Source: Parastagonospora avenae f. sp. tritici 18332-5 | Lineage: Eukaryota > Ascomycota > Dothideomycetes > Pleosporales > Phaeosphaeriaceae | Length of the DNA stretch: 64,000 bases | Assembly: GCA_022559985.1 (NCBI GenBank) | Contig: JAFJTR010000002.1 | Location: 930,001-994,000, forward strand | Direction of reading: 5' to 3' | In this document: positions 22,741 to 35,000 of the stretch, one piece after another | Position numbering within the stretch: the first letter of the stretch is position 1 | Layout: every line of letters starts with the position of its first letter | The notes under the pieces: generated by a model | Told to the model about the DNA's origin: nothing | Seen by the model: the letters and a program-made list of their open reading frames with translations, nothing else | Database searches by the model: none | Position numbers and translations under genes: made by a program

Positions 22741-23664
22741 ATGGATTCCTCCGCCCAAATGCTCCAGCTTCCTCGAGAGCTTAGAGATCAGATCTACAGC
22801 TACTTGTAGGAAGAAACTTCTTTCAGATCGCTCTTTCGCTATGGCCGCCGAGCTGGTTCCGCAACCATCTACTTTCACGTCAAAACTTCTCCAAACCTGA
22901 ATTTGCTCCTTGCATGCTCCCAGCTCTACCACGAACATTCATAAATCGACAGCGCGTGCCCTCTATCACTGGTGCTAGTGTGGGATACTTTCAATTATAC
23001 AGGTGCTTTGAACAACACTCGTCACGTGCAAGGCGCAGTGAAAGAGCATGGGTCCTTTCGTCAAGCATGGTGCGCGACTCTGATCATTCCGTTTGTGCGC
23101 CTGAGTCGGGACAAGTGGGAGACGTGGGAGATACTTCTCAACATTTTGTCCGCAAAGTCGTCAATGCTGGCTTCAATCAGAATCGCTATGACAACAACAA
23201 TGAGTACCATAGGTATAGAGGAAGCATATGAGTACGTTCCCGCGATGCCAATCTCCAACACTATGATAGGCGAATTCTCTGCACCCCCCCTAGCTACTGT
23301 TGGATTTCCCCTCATTCAGGCATGCGCTTGCATGAATGTTGGATACGATTATCCTCACGGATTGGATTGCGTATACTACGACCATCGCTTGATTGCCATG
23401 TACACGCTTGGCTCTATTGTAAGCAGGCATGAGTGGTGGACTGAGACAGACATTCTGTATTACTTCCCGCCCAGTCTTTACGATAAAGAGGCGCTCAACT
23501 TAGCGAACCCCGAGAAGCGCGCTGTTCTCGACCAGCTGCCTTTTCGGATTGCATGGTGTACAGAGGAGCGCGGGTCAGAGATAAAGACCTGGAACGGGAT
23601 TCAGCTCAAAGAGTCTAGTTTGACTAAAGCTGGGAATGAAGGATTTGCACTATGGTCGGAGTAA
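22741..23664 (+). pseudogene. LPRELRD-IY family member 5, two nonsense codons
   Basis: One continuous frame of 308 codons from MDSSAQMLQLPRELRDQIYS to FALWSE and stop, broken only by TAG at 22807-22809 and TAA at 22942-22944. Member 1 has Gln (CAG) at the place of the TAG, so a single C-to-T change explains it. The remainder keeps family features (NLLLACSQLYHEHS, TEERGSEIKTWNG, EGFALW). Few lesions suggest recent loss. A shorter protein could start at 22972 but would lack the N-terminal motif. Confidence 0.75.
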
Positions 23665-24065
23665 TGAGATGAACTTGAGATGTGTGGCGGGCTGTTTGCA
23701 ACAACACGGGAACATTCAACAACACGATTGAGCTAAGAGATGTACAATGTTTAGCACCATAAGGAAATGGGTTTTCACCGACGTACGTACTCGAATGAAT
23801 GAACAAGGGCCGTAGTGAAATAATTGTTTCAGTGTCGTAGGATTGTTTTGACACTGTCTTTTGACTTCCGCCTTATGCACGTTGCCGATCTCGCTTTCCT
23901 AATTAAGATTGATGCCTAAACAACATGTCTTCTCGTCTGACTCATTGTCAGACCCCGTTTCCCTCCGTATTCTGTGAATTGCACGCAACTAGCAGTACCG
24001 ATGGTACAGCAGAGAATTTGTAGGCTACACCCAAAGTCTTGCTAAAACCCACGCACATCATCACT

Positions 24066-25031
24066 ATGGCGCCTTCTGCCCACCTTCTCCAGTTGCCCCG
24101 GGAACTCAGAGACCAGATTTATGGCTATCTGCATCACGATACCTCCTTCCCTTGTGTATACCGAGTCGGCCGCAAACGCACATTCTGGATCCGTCATGTT
24201 TTGGTAGAAATGCGAGTGCACAATGCGCCAGCAGCCAACTTGCTCCTGGTATGTTCGCAGACGTTCTACGAGCATTCGGAGCCGAATGACCGGTATCCGG
24301 TATCCATTTTCATGGACTGGTTTGATCGAAGATGGATTGAACGTGAAGGTAGACATGAACAAAGGCCTCAACATGGTCAGCATGGAGCATTCAAACATTC
24401 CAAGCAGTTGACACTCTTGCTCAAACGGGGAATCATAAGCGGCGGAGACTCGATCAAAGCCGACTGGGACGTCATGACCCGTTTCATTAAAAGCGTCCTC
24501 CACAAATCGGTGAATATGACTTCTGTTAGAATCGTCATACGAGAAGGGTGGGGCAGAATGAAATCGCACGCGCAACCTTCACTAGCGACTCCAGGTTATC
24601 CATACAGGAACCCGCGTTGGCTATTGCCTGCGCCGTCCAACGACATTTCGGATCTTCCCCTTCTTCAAATCGGCCAAGGATTCCATACAGAATTCTCGAA
24701 TTGCGCGGTCCATTATAAACCCACCATGTTCCACTCGCAATCGTTGGTCGGTGTCTACCTGTACGGTTATGTGGGAAGAAAACATCAGTGGTGGAGTCCT
24801 GAGAATATCGTCGACTGCTTCTTACCAAGACTGTATCCACAGCATGTATTAGATACCGTAGCTCCCGATGAAAGAGATGCCCTTGCACGACTACCGGACA
24901 GTATACGCGGATGGATAGACAGGCGTGGAGAAGACGTAAAGAACTGGGATGGCTTCATTCATGATCGAGCCAGTATAGTCCGGCAGAGGAAGACGCGCAT
25001 AGAGAAAGGATTCGCATCATGGCTCGAGTAG
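24066..25031 (+). CDS. LPRELRD-IY family protein 6
   Basis: Intact, single exon, 321 residues from the ATG at 24066 (MAPSAHLLQLPRELRDQIYG). Contains NAPAANLLLVCSQTFYEHSE, a middle region with TSVRIVIREGWG, HQWWSPENIVDCFLPRLYPQ, WIDRRGEDVKNWDG and the C-terminal EGFASWLE. Closest to the broken member 5, with which it shares both ends. Function unknown; the F-box-like start hints at a protein-interaction role. Confidence 0.8.
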   Translation: MAPSAHLLQLPRELRDQIYGYLHHDTSFPCVYRVGRKRTFWIRHVLVEMRVHNAPAANLLLVCSQTFYEHSEPNDRYPVSIFMDWFDRRWIEREGRHEQRPQHGQHGAFKHSKQLTLLLKRGIISGGDSIKADWDVMTRFIKSVLHKSVNMTSVRIVIREGWGRMKSHAQPSLATPGYPYRNPRWLLPAPSNDISDLPLLQIGQGFHTEFSNCAVHYKPTMFHSQSLVGVYLYGYVGRKHQWWSPENIVDCFLPRLYPQHVLDTVAPDERDALARLPDSIRGWIDRRGEDVKNWDGFIHDRASIVRQRKTRIEKGFASWLE

Positions 25032-25449
25032 GGAGTGCGATGAAATCTGAAGGAGTTGTTAGCAAGACGGGAACTCGGAATGGCTTAGTTTGAGGCTGAG
25101 CATTTGGTTTCGCTTGTCTTGCGGCGCAGCCGGAATCTCGACAATGGGGCGTCGCAACGCAATAATCAGACAACATCGAAACACTTGACATTATATCTTA
25201 TGTAATGCCATGAGTCTTAATCCATCCTAGGTCGTCTGTGCCTCTGCCATTTTTACCTTCCTAGGTGGGATCCAGCCGCCGAGATCTTTCCCATCGTGAC
25301 TCACCAGCTTCATATAAGGCCACGAATTCCTTTGTCTCTACTGCACAACTAAGCATATGCAAAAGAGGCGTTTCCCGCCATTTCCAACGACTGGTACGAC
25401 GTCCTGATACTTTCGCACCCATTACAAGGCTGTTACTTATTCTACTAAA

Positions 25450-26469
25450 ATGGCACTCCCTGACGCCCACCTACTGAGCCTTCCACGCGAAATCCGAGAT
25501 AAGATTATTGGGGATGTTTTCCAAGAGATTACCTTTGACTGGAGGTGGAAGATTCAAGGGATGCATCGCGTCGGTTTCAAGGTCACTGTACCACACGCAC
25601 CACATTTCGGCATACTTCTAGCGTGCTCCCAACTTCACGACGAATACTTAGGCCACATAAAGCCAGAGCATCGGAAAATGGACATTAGGTGGGGTGGGGG
25701 AGTTACTCGGCGAAAACACCTCAAGGAAGTGGTAAAGAGCGCAAAATACATGAAAGCCTTTGAGTACCCCGAGACTGTGCGAATCAAGCTATGCTACCCC
25801 GTGTATCCGCATAAATGGGACACGACCACCAAGTTCATCGATGTGCTTCAGCTCGCAGCTCCTCGGGTTACGTGTGTGATATTCACCCAGCAGCTTGGCG
25901 GCATCAGCAATTTCCATACCAGCAAAATTCCCCAAAATGTGACATGGGAGCAGCGCCCGCCTCTCAAACCATGGGTCACTACGGCACCAAGTACACTAGG
26001 CGACTTGCGAATTTCGAGAATCAGTCTCATTTCTCGAGTCGAAACAGAATACAACACTCAATATTTCAAGGCCGGTACTATACCTAAACCTCAAAATTGG
26101 GGTGGGTGGATACATCTACCAACTTCTTCATGGCACAATTCTCACCCGCTCAACAATCGTATCACACAATACTACGTATTCACTTACACTCGAGGAAACA
26201 TGGAGTTTGAGGACTTCGAGCCCGATTCCGTGAGTGCTCTGTGGCCAGGATACCGATTCCGAATCGAAGACGTGAAACCTGAATGGGAACTTTCGGATGC
26301 TGAAATGCAAATACTTGCGGAATATTCAGGGCGCATTTTCAAATGGGACTTTAAGGAGCGGGATGAGTTGCTGGCATCAAAGTGTACTTTTGAGATGGAG
26401 AAGAGGAAAGTGGTTCCGGATGGAGTGGATATTCATGAGAATGAGGGCTTTGCTCGGTGGTTTGATTGA
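25450..26469 (+). CDS. LPRELRD-IY family protein 7
   Basis: Intact, single exon, 339 residues, last of the array. N-terminus MALPDAHLLSLPREIRDKII, then HAPHFGILLACSQLHDEYLG, a long middle part, and HENEGFARWFD at the end, the family tail. More diverged than members 5 and 6. No signal peptide or transmembrane segment. Function unknown. Confidence 0.78.
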   Translation: MALPDAHLLSLPREIRDKIIGDVFQEITFDWRWKIQGMHRVGFKVTVPHAPHFGILLACSQLHDEYLGHIKPEHRKMDIRWGGGVTRRKHLKEVVKSAKYMKAFEYPETVRIKLCYPVYPHKWDTTTKFIDVLQLAAPRVTCVIFTQQLGGISNFHTSKIPQNVTWEQRPPLKPWVTTAPSTLGDLRISRISLISRVETEYNTQYFKAGTIPKPQNWGGWIHLPTSSWHNSHPLNNRITQYYVFTYTRGNMEFEDFEPDSVSALWPGYRFRIEDVKPEWELSDAEMQILAEYSGRIFKWDFKERDELLASKCTFEMEKRKVVPDGVDIHENEGFARWFD

Positions 26470-28755
26470 AGGGTAGTGTGACCGTTCAAAACACACTGAT
26501 AGCGACAAGAATTCACAGAGCATAGACTTAGTCTCCCTCGCATCAGATCACATGAACTAAAAATGCCAGTGTGCTGGTGCATGCAGAGTTCACATCGGTG
26601 ACTTTGTACATGCTGCTATTTACAGGGCTAAATAACCAACAATCCAAGGTCTGTTTATAGCATTGATATACAATCTTCTTTGATTAAGTAGCAGATGTGA
26701 GCCCAGCGAGTGCACCTGACTGAGCCATGAAGTATTATAAATCAGTCACAGACAGATCCAGCATCACAGTCATGGGTTGGGGAAGCTGAAGAGGCGACAA
26801 TGACTAAATTCTGTCCGTACACCTGACTTGTTCCGCAGCAACAAGTCACGCCACAAATTTAATGAGGTGATACGCGAGTGATCTGAGGAGCTGCTCAAAT
26901 GTGGCGTGAAAGTAGAAGCCCCGCCTTCTTTGACAATCGCGAGATCAGTTAGCTCAGTGGAGCGACATGTTTACCCATCATCACACGTCAGATCTTGTTT
27001 TGCCACCTCGAAACTGGCGTGAGCGGAAATTCATAGCGCCATATAGGTCAAGTGAGCAGTTCCGATTCAACAGTGATGTTCGGTAGGCTGAGCAGAGCGA
27101 AGATTGCAGCGCCAGTACGGTGAATTACCATCCCCACGGTCTATATCGAGGAATGTTTCTTGCAGTTGGTCAAAACCTGATTTCGACATTTCGGGAAGAA
27201 TCTCGCATTCTAAAGGCCTTGACAAGGGACGCCATGACATGAAACATAGCCCTGTTGCAAGGTAGTGCTTGCAGTTCGCTCCACTCAAGCTCATGCGAGC
27301 TCGCATTTCCTCGGTGCCCGAAGCCTTCTGGCTGTCCTTTGTGTCGTGTGATAGTGACTCGCTCGATGTTTACCTTCCGGTGCGTTGGTGTAGCGACGTG
27401 CAGGTTGCCCTGCGCCGCAACTTCATAGTCTATTCTGGCTGTCCGGTAAGTGCGGACAAAACGGTAAGACCATTGCATAAAACAGCACGTGGAAAGTCTT
27501 TTGAGTCTGGCATTGCATAAAATCTCTTCATTGCCGTGCTGGCTGGGTGCTGTTGTCGTGGTTGGGCAGCAAGGCAGCAATCGCAACTGCCTCTTACAGT
27601 GAGCGATTTCAAGGTGTCGCCTTTCAACTAGTTCGGTACGATTGTACGCCAGCAAGATGTTGATTGGATTTTCAGGAGTCAAGGTTGGTCGTGTGCCCAT
27701 TACGCCTGCACTGGTTTACGGCCTCTCTTATCTTACCTAGACGCGCAATCCTGCAGGATTGACAGAGCCAATTAGAAGTTTTTTTATAGTTCCGCTTCAA
27801 GGGCGTTTAATTCCATAATTGACTCCAAGACCATAGATAGACAGGCTGGGCATAGGTATGCAGTGATGGCTACGAGGCGTGTGTGAGTCAGGGTTCTCCT
27901 CAAGTCTAGTATTTGCTTCGCGCAAGCAGAATTTAGAGCTTCCCTACAACGAAATTGTCGTTTTCATTACGTAGTCCATTCAAATATTGAAATGGATCCC
28001 GACTGTCGTCGTTCTGTTGGTGTCCTTACCGCAGCATCAGTATGCTCAGGGTTTTGCTGGATTTACGTTGCTTCAACTACCGAATATCTATTTGGCGCCT
28101 TTCGGACCGACGTTTACTTTGTAGAATACGATATTGTCGGTCCTATTTTATTGTTAAGAACTCCCAGTCTGCCAATTCTATTCGTGTTCCAAGGCTGTCT
28201 TGACCACCACGGCTTTCGTAGAATTCCTGGGGTCGATTACAACGGGACAGAACCTCAGACATGACTTTGATGCGTTAATTGTGCACACAGCACTGAATAT
28301 GATGATGTCCATAATATTGCTCTGCAAAGGTGGGCAGCTTGCATAAGCGATCGACCAGGATGCACGTATGTGGCTCAGCAACAGAAAGTAGTTAGCGCCC
28401 TCCAGGTCGATTTGTGCATTCGCACCGATGTCCTCAAAAGTCCGCCAAGGTTGTGATCATAATCTCCGACCTTTCTTGATGTGATTGTTGCAATCAACTC
28501 ATGATGGCGAAAGCAGCTGTCCTTGTTGACAGCCGTGGTGAATTTTGTGTAACACCATTATTGAACAGAAGATCACAACATAACACAAAAACAAGTTCAT
28601 ATAGTATGATGCTCCGCCTCTAATGCCCCACCTACCATGTGTGGCAAAGAATTTCGTGTCCAAACTGCTGCCTATAGCTCTATCTTTCTGTTAATCCACA
28701 CTGTTCGATCTTCTTCTGATTGGCATTCTGTTGCATCTGTTATAATTCTGTCGGG
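26470..28755. other. Intergenic between array and HET gene
   Basis: No supported gene. Open frames such as the one at 27992-28264 (90 codons) and a 176-codon frame on the minus strand at 27170-27700 show no family features. GCATTGCATAAAA-like phrases recur at about 27472 and 27511. Confidence 0.45.
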
Positions 28756-30577
28756 ATGCATCTCTATCAATACGAGGAGCTGCAACACGACGATTCCATT
28801 CGCATTCTAATTCTGCATCCAAGCACGGACGAGTCCAAACCGATTATGTGCACAATGCAATACACACAACTTTCTGATGTTTCCCTCGATTACGAAGCCC
28901 TGTCTTACACATGGGGAGATATGAATCATAAGCAAGCAATACATTTCCATGGTGGTCAGAGGAAATTGCTTGTCGGGCAAACTTGTTTTGATGCACTCCG
29001 GCATCTGCGTCAGAAGTCCACGTATCGGCTGCTTTGGATTGATGCGATTTGTATCAACCAGGAAGACCTGTTGGAGCGATCGTCTCAAGTACGGATCATG
29101 AATGACATCTATAGCTATGCCTGTAGCGTTGTGGTATTCCTCGGCAAGCATACCGCAGGCAGCTCCGTTTTATTCGCAGAGTTGGCAGCAGCAGACAAGC
29201 TTCTAGTGCTCGGGGATGAGATAGATCGACCTCCGCCGAGTCGTACTGTGGTGGAGGAACTTGAAAATCTGTATACAAGACCCTGGTTCAAAAGAGTATG
29301 GGTTCTTCAGGAGGTCTGCGGAAGAGATCTGGTTATGTTGATGTGTGGGTCTGACAGCGTGTCTTTCAGAGCGCTCGCGGCGTTACATTTTGATTACTCC
29401 AGGGAAACTAAATTGACGAAAATGGTATGGCCAGTCGCTTTGGCGTGGATTCACCGTCCTCCGGAAGAGCTCTCGACACCCCAGTTCGGCTTGTGGCATC
29501 GACTACACAAAAGCAGAGATTACCTAGCGACGGATCCTAGGGATAGAATCTTTGCATTGAAGTCTCTGAGCGGTCCGCAACATTCCAAATTGGACTCCTT
29601 GATTGACTATACTCTGAGTCTGGAAGATTGTTGCATCAAGACTGCAAAGTTCCTCTTGCCTGTACTGGGACTCAGAATGCTCACCGCCGTTCGCCATCCG
29701 CATCGCAAGGGCATGCCATCATGGATCCCAGATTGGTCTGGAAATCTCCCACTTCATCCTTTTCACTCCTATCAAGGACCATCCGGTCATCCTGCTGCGA
29801 AAGAATATGGAATGGCTGATAAGGCCGGGAATGAAAAGTTGTATGAGATACGTGAAGTCGAAGGCGAAGGCGAAGATTGCCATCTCGAACTTCTCACCAC
29901 AGGCTATCGACATTCCCGCATAGTCGAGATGAGTCAGGAATTCGTATTCAACAGCATGGACGAGGCAGAGTCGCAAATGCGAAGACTATACCGCACCTTT
30001 GACAACTTAAAGAATATTTTTGCGCTAGATGAAAAATATACCGACAGCACGGTAATCGAACAGCTAGGAAAACTGATTGCAGAAGGTAAGGGCGCAGGCA
30101 GGATTCGGCAAGGTTGACATTGATGATGATATTAGCGATGTCCCTCATGAACGGCTCCGAGCTACATTCCGATCTGACACGGCGCATCGACGGCTTTTAT
30201 GTGAGTCACTGCCGCCCAATCATTCAGCTTCCCCAATCTAATTGTGCTACCAGGCCGAACCTCAGGAGCCTTTACGTGGAGAGCAGATCAGAAACTTTTT
30301 CAGGTCTCTCCAGCAATGCAGGATCAGCATGCTGAGTACTGGCGAATTGGCAATAACACCCGGGTCAATTCAGCTTGATGATGTGGTATGCATACTTGCA
30401 AACACTAATTCAGCATGCGCTATCAGACCCAAAGGCAAAGGGAAATGGACGCTCGCGAGCGGTGAGATCTACATTTTCGCAAACGTATCTAGACTTGCAA
30501 TGTTTCATGGGTCCATTGCGCTCGACGAATATGTCGCAGGTAATCGGGCTATGGTTGAGCAATTTATCATTCGCTAG
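28756..30577 (+). CDS. Heterokaryon incompatibility (HET) domain protein
   Basis: HET-domain protein, a family that triggers cell death after non-self recognition in fungi. Start at MHLYQYEELQ (28756). I place exons at 28756-30085, 30136-30200 and 30254-30577, summing to 573 codons. Introns are GTAAGG...ATTAG (50 bp) and GTGAGT...ACCAG (53 bp). The HET domain shows DYEALSYTWGD, LLWIDAICINQED, VRIMNDIYSYACSVVVFLG and RPWFKRVWVLQEV. A Cys-bearing segment (CGRDLVMLMCG) and TDPRDRIFALKSL follow. Exons 2-3 add the usual C-terminal module (LSTGELAITPG, LDDVVCILANTNSACAIRPK, WTLASGEIYIF). Without splicing the protein would stop at 30117 and lack this module. No partner SNARE or NLR gene is adjacent. 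Confidence 0.88.
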
Positions 30578-32001
30578 CATGCACTCAACATCAAACAATC
30601 TATCAATGTGTCACTGCACCCGGGGCAGAAGTATATATTATGATCGTGTTTTTACATTCTAACGTAGCTTCGTGATCTAATCAATCCTGGCAGACTACAA
30701 AGTTGAGATATGGAGCGCGATCAAGCAATTTTACGGTACCTTCGTAAGCGGCTCACCCCCAGTGTCGAACCACACCACACCATCTGCAGTTCAAGCGCAC
30801 ACTACCGCTGAATACAAGAATCTAGAAACTGTGCTGGTTAACTTCAAGAAATGGAAGAACGTATGCTTTGGTGATTGCGTGGCTTGACGTGGTCAATGCA
30901 AGAAGGGGGTTGCTTTGCTTCGCTGATCCAACGCACAGCTTGTGAGTTTGGACACTTAGTAAAAGCGGCTCAATCTCTAAGATCTGCTAGATCATCACTT
31001 CTTTTTACCATCTTACCTGATTTTCGCATTGCGCGGGATTGGACGTCCAGATTCCTCCCTTTTCATGGATGGTGTGCCATCGCCATCGTATAATTCTTTA
31101 CTACCCTATCAAACTCCCATAGAGCCACTATCTCTTTCGAGGAAATGCTCCGTCAAGGTAACCCCCGCTTCTTCGATTCGCTTGAGCATGCGTTCCTTGA
31201 CGATGTCATCAGCTTGCCACTACCGTTGCCACTTTCGCTTACGCCACACCGCACCTTCGCGAGTCAAGCTGAGGCCTTCGGCGAAGTCCGGCCATTGTTA
31301 GAACCCAGAGGAAGCATTGATAAAGAGGTACCCGAGATGAGCACCGGCAATATAGTGACGAATAGGCAACGTCTCATGCTTGTCACATGCATGGAAGTCA
31401 TAAGATCGAGAACAGCATGCCGGATGCGGCTCAGCTGGGGTGTAAAAAGTGTAACCCAAGAGGCTGAAAATGAAGGAGGAGTAGTTTGAGACACCAGTAC
31501 GTATGAACCGACAAAGATAAAGCTATTTCGGGATGCGGATCTATTAGTTTGGAAGACGTGAGTCTTAAAGCATATGCAAAGACGGGAGTGGAGGCTCCAT
31601 GAACTACAAGGAGACATATGCGGGAGAAGAGAATTAAATAGTGTAAGCTGTTGGGGTAGTAGTTGTATTGATGTGTGGTGTTCTGGATTGAGATGTCCGT
31701 GATCTAAGCTTATATACATGAAGCGGTGGGCTGATTGGCTGGTGGATAATCCACGTGACCGTGCAAGGTGCCCTAGGCTTACAAATTGCGACTGCAAAAT
31801 GAATGACATCCAAGGAAGTGCCCAATGCATTTTCGTCCGATGTCATGTAGTTAATTTTCGTAAAGCAATACCTCGGTGATTGCAGAGCAGAGGACAGTGC
31901 AGCCGCCTTCGCAGGGCACTCCTTGTCGGTTGTCAGTCTTTCGAGTACCACCATATGAAAATTTTGTAGTCTGCATAGTGAAATTTCTCCAAAATATAGA
32001 T

Positions 32002-32017
32002 CGGTGAGTACTCACCG
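32002..32017. repeat. 16-bp perfect palindrome
   Basis: CGGTGAGTACTCACCG reads the same on both strands. It lies in the gene-poor region with no adjacent gene, so a role as a regulator-binding site is unsupported. Confidence 0.4.
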
Positions 32018-35000
32018 GTGCTCTTTCGAGTGTAGTCAACTTCGATGCTACGCACCTGAGGGCTTCTAACCCGTTGAGGGCATCGAGGTGTCGAGGCCAA
32101 TAAAGATGAGACTTGTTTTAGCCTGGGCACCTCCACTAGAGTCCTCGATCTATAATTGGAGGCTTCCAGCAAATGTCACTAGCGCTTGAAGGACTCAACT
32201 AGTGTGACACATGCGTCCTTCTTCTATGGCCCCCAAGGTGACCGGACGACAGTCCAATTGCAGTCGAAATTGTAATTGAATAATAACAATATTTCCGGAT
32301 CTCCAGAATGTCTGGCTGGATGGCCCCTAGTCACTCCGCGATGATGAGTTTGTGAACTGCGCGTAGGCCAATTGCCTCGGATGCACGGGAAGGTTTGCCA
32401 TATGACCACCTTCTACGGACGAGCTTTCTGAGCATCAAACATCAATGCTGTATGATGTCTCTAATAAAGTCCAGGTCTTTTTTCAATTCGAAGATCGCTC
32501 GTCTAGACTCCGATAGCCCTTTGCTTCGAGATCTCGTCAAGCAATGGTGCTTCGATCTTGCTTTGAACAGTGCGCTTCTGCCTTGTAGGCATCGTAATGA
32601 GAACTCTGTGTACAGTCCTGCCAGGTTTCCCGTGGAAGCTTAGGTGACAACCTTCTTGAGGTGCCTCACGTCTTAGGATGGACTGAGCGAAGGACGAAGA
32701 ATGAAGGATGAAGCATGGTGGATCGGATTGGTTGTCGATGCGATACCCTTGCCCTTCGTGCAGAGGACTGGAGTAGGAGGAGTTCAATCTGTACGGCATA
32801 GTCATGCGACAGTGACACATCTGATACTGTGCCGTTGCCTGCCGTGCTATGCGTCATAGCAAGCAGTTTCCGATTCGTACTCCTTCCCGTGGAAAGGTCA
32901 TTCTAGACCAGGATGCTATCCGCCATACATGCTCCGCCTATAGAGATCCAGAAGCGTCTGGCATTGCCTACATCTAAGAAGGCAACACGGGCCACCGGTT
33001 TGCTGAATCCTCCGATCGTTGTACGAAGTGCATCATGCATGTAAGACATTTGAAAGTCACAAAGTCGTCGGTCAAAATGACAAAGGCGAGTTGGTTCACG
33101 TAGCTCAAAACGATTAATCCTTATGATGACATGACCGGAAGGACGAAGATCGCACGAGGTACTCCTGCGTAGTCGTCGATGAAGGCCGTCTTGTGAGTCG
33201 TTGTGGCGTATCATTCTCTCGTCAGATCATCTTTGATCAGTGCGAGTTCTTTCGGTGACTATCGCTTCAGTCTTTGGCTATGCCCCGTACTCAAAGGACT
33301 CTGACTCACGTTGACCCCTTGGAGGCCTAGATAGACAGCATGAGATTTGGCACTCTTGGCCGTTTCCCTATCAACATACTCGCAACCTGTGCTTCTGAAA
33401 AGCATCGACCAATCATTGATTCTATCGATGTCGCAATCGAAACGATCAATTGGCTTCGGCGACAAAAAAGTAGCCGCCCCACGTCAGTATTACTATCTAG
33501 GCAACCACGCTCCTAGTCGCCCGAGGCCGCACATGTCCGTGCCTCAACCCGCCGCATTGGGAACATCTGCTTACTCCTTTGTTCCTGAAGATCAGTGTCT
33601 CAGTCAGCAGTCGCCGGCCTTGCGCACGTGTATTGGCCCCCACATTTCCGCCTATTGCGGGACGATAACCTACATGCCGATGGTCCTTCAAATCCGATGA
33701 GCCGGAAGCTGGAAATGTAAGCATGCTCGAGCAATGAACATCCTAGTGAATATCCATGTGCATAAAGTAGCTTTTTTCAGCCTTGTTTCGTGATGCTATC
33801 CACGCCCCCGTGCCCCCTAGGAAATGATATTGAAGGAAGTTTCAAGTATGCATTTTCGGGTGCCCTTTTGGTTCACATCTAACCATTGAAGTAATCAGGC
33901 GTCCACGACATCTACCATCAACATCGCGGAGCTGAACTTCTTCCGGGTCCAGTAATGGCTTAAACGTTCACAACAGCCCTGCCATTATATATGCGCATTC
34001 ACCAGAGGGCATGATGAAGTCAGCTTCAAGTTGAGCGTGATAACCTTATCAGATGGCATTGATATTATAGGCTTCCACGACAGTTCGTGCGTGATCCCAC
34101 ACCATCTCTGCTGCATTCTAAAAGCTTCATCATACATATGTGCCTAAAATCACAGTGTGGTCCTTGCCGCTCCAAACGTCGGGTACTGACTGGTTAGAAA
34201 CGTCACAATCGGTCCGTACATCTGCGCCCAGGTATGCAGGGCGATCTACTGGTCCAGACACGTTGTAAGCGTGCAGCCTGGCCGTTGACAGAGGACTCTG
34301 AATCCATACAGATCAATGCATGCGCACACCGATGAAAAGTGTAATACACCTGGGTATGATTGAAGAACTGAGTGTTCTGCTCGCAATGCAAGGTATATTT
34401 ACTCGACAAAGCTGCTGAGCGGGGTAAGTCATCTGAATCTTACAGTATTAGCCTAGTTCATTCTTGCCCACTTTCTAGGGCATATACAACCTGTAATGAA
34501 TCCCGCGGCAACGGCACTGAAACACCCAACTTGCCTTGTGCCCTGGTAAGAATGCTAATCAACGATTCGCGTATTCAAGTCTCAATGTTGTCTTACACAC
34601 TATAGGACAAAGCTCTTCCCTACACTTCCACACTGCTTTTTGCATTGTAAGCCACAGCCTTGTAATCCACGCCCTCCAAGATAACGCACTTCTCTTGGTG
34701 GTCGCCGAAGCTCCTTCTCCTAGTTGCTTTGCTTTTGTTGAGATGCACCGCTTCATCAGTGACTGTTTTGAGTGCATCCGTCAGATCTTGGACTACACCT
34801 GGACGTCGTTTGGGTCTCCGGCTTCGACTTCCGACACAGTCAATAAGAAGATTAGCCACCCGACCTCGTACGGTATTGGCTAATCGGCTGAAGCACGGCA
34901 CCTATCGCACTTCTACTCATTATCTGCTTCTGGGCTGCATCGAAGCTTTCCATCAATGATGACGAGACATGTACGTGATGCGCATCATGCGCGGTAGTAT

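Noticed and set aside
26940..27020. tRNA-like segment with GTTAGCTCAGTGG and a later CTCGAAAC
   Set aside because: The first part looks like an A box and D-arm, but there is no anticodon stem, the B box is poor and no acceptor stem pairs, even allowing for insertions as in the tRNA-Lys gene.
27170..27700. 176-codon minus-strand frame
   Set aside because: No signal, no repeats, no family; overlapping frames on the other strand are similar in quality.
31264..31830. 188-codon open frame on the minus strand
   Set aside because: Ser/His-rich chance-like composition, overlaps an equally long plus-strand frame, no motif or family resemblance.
32002..32017. 16-bp palindrome as an operator or origin
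   Set aside because: No second copy, no adjacent gene; listed only as a sequence feature without function.
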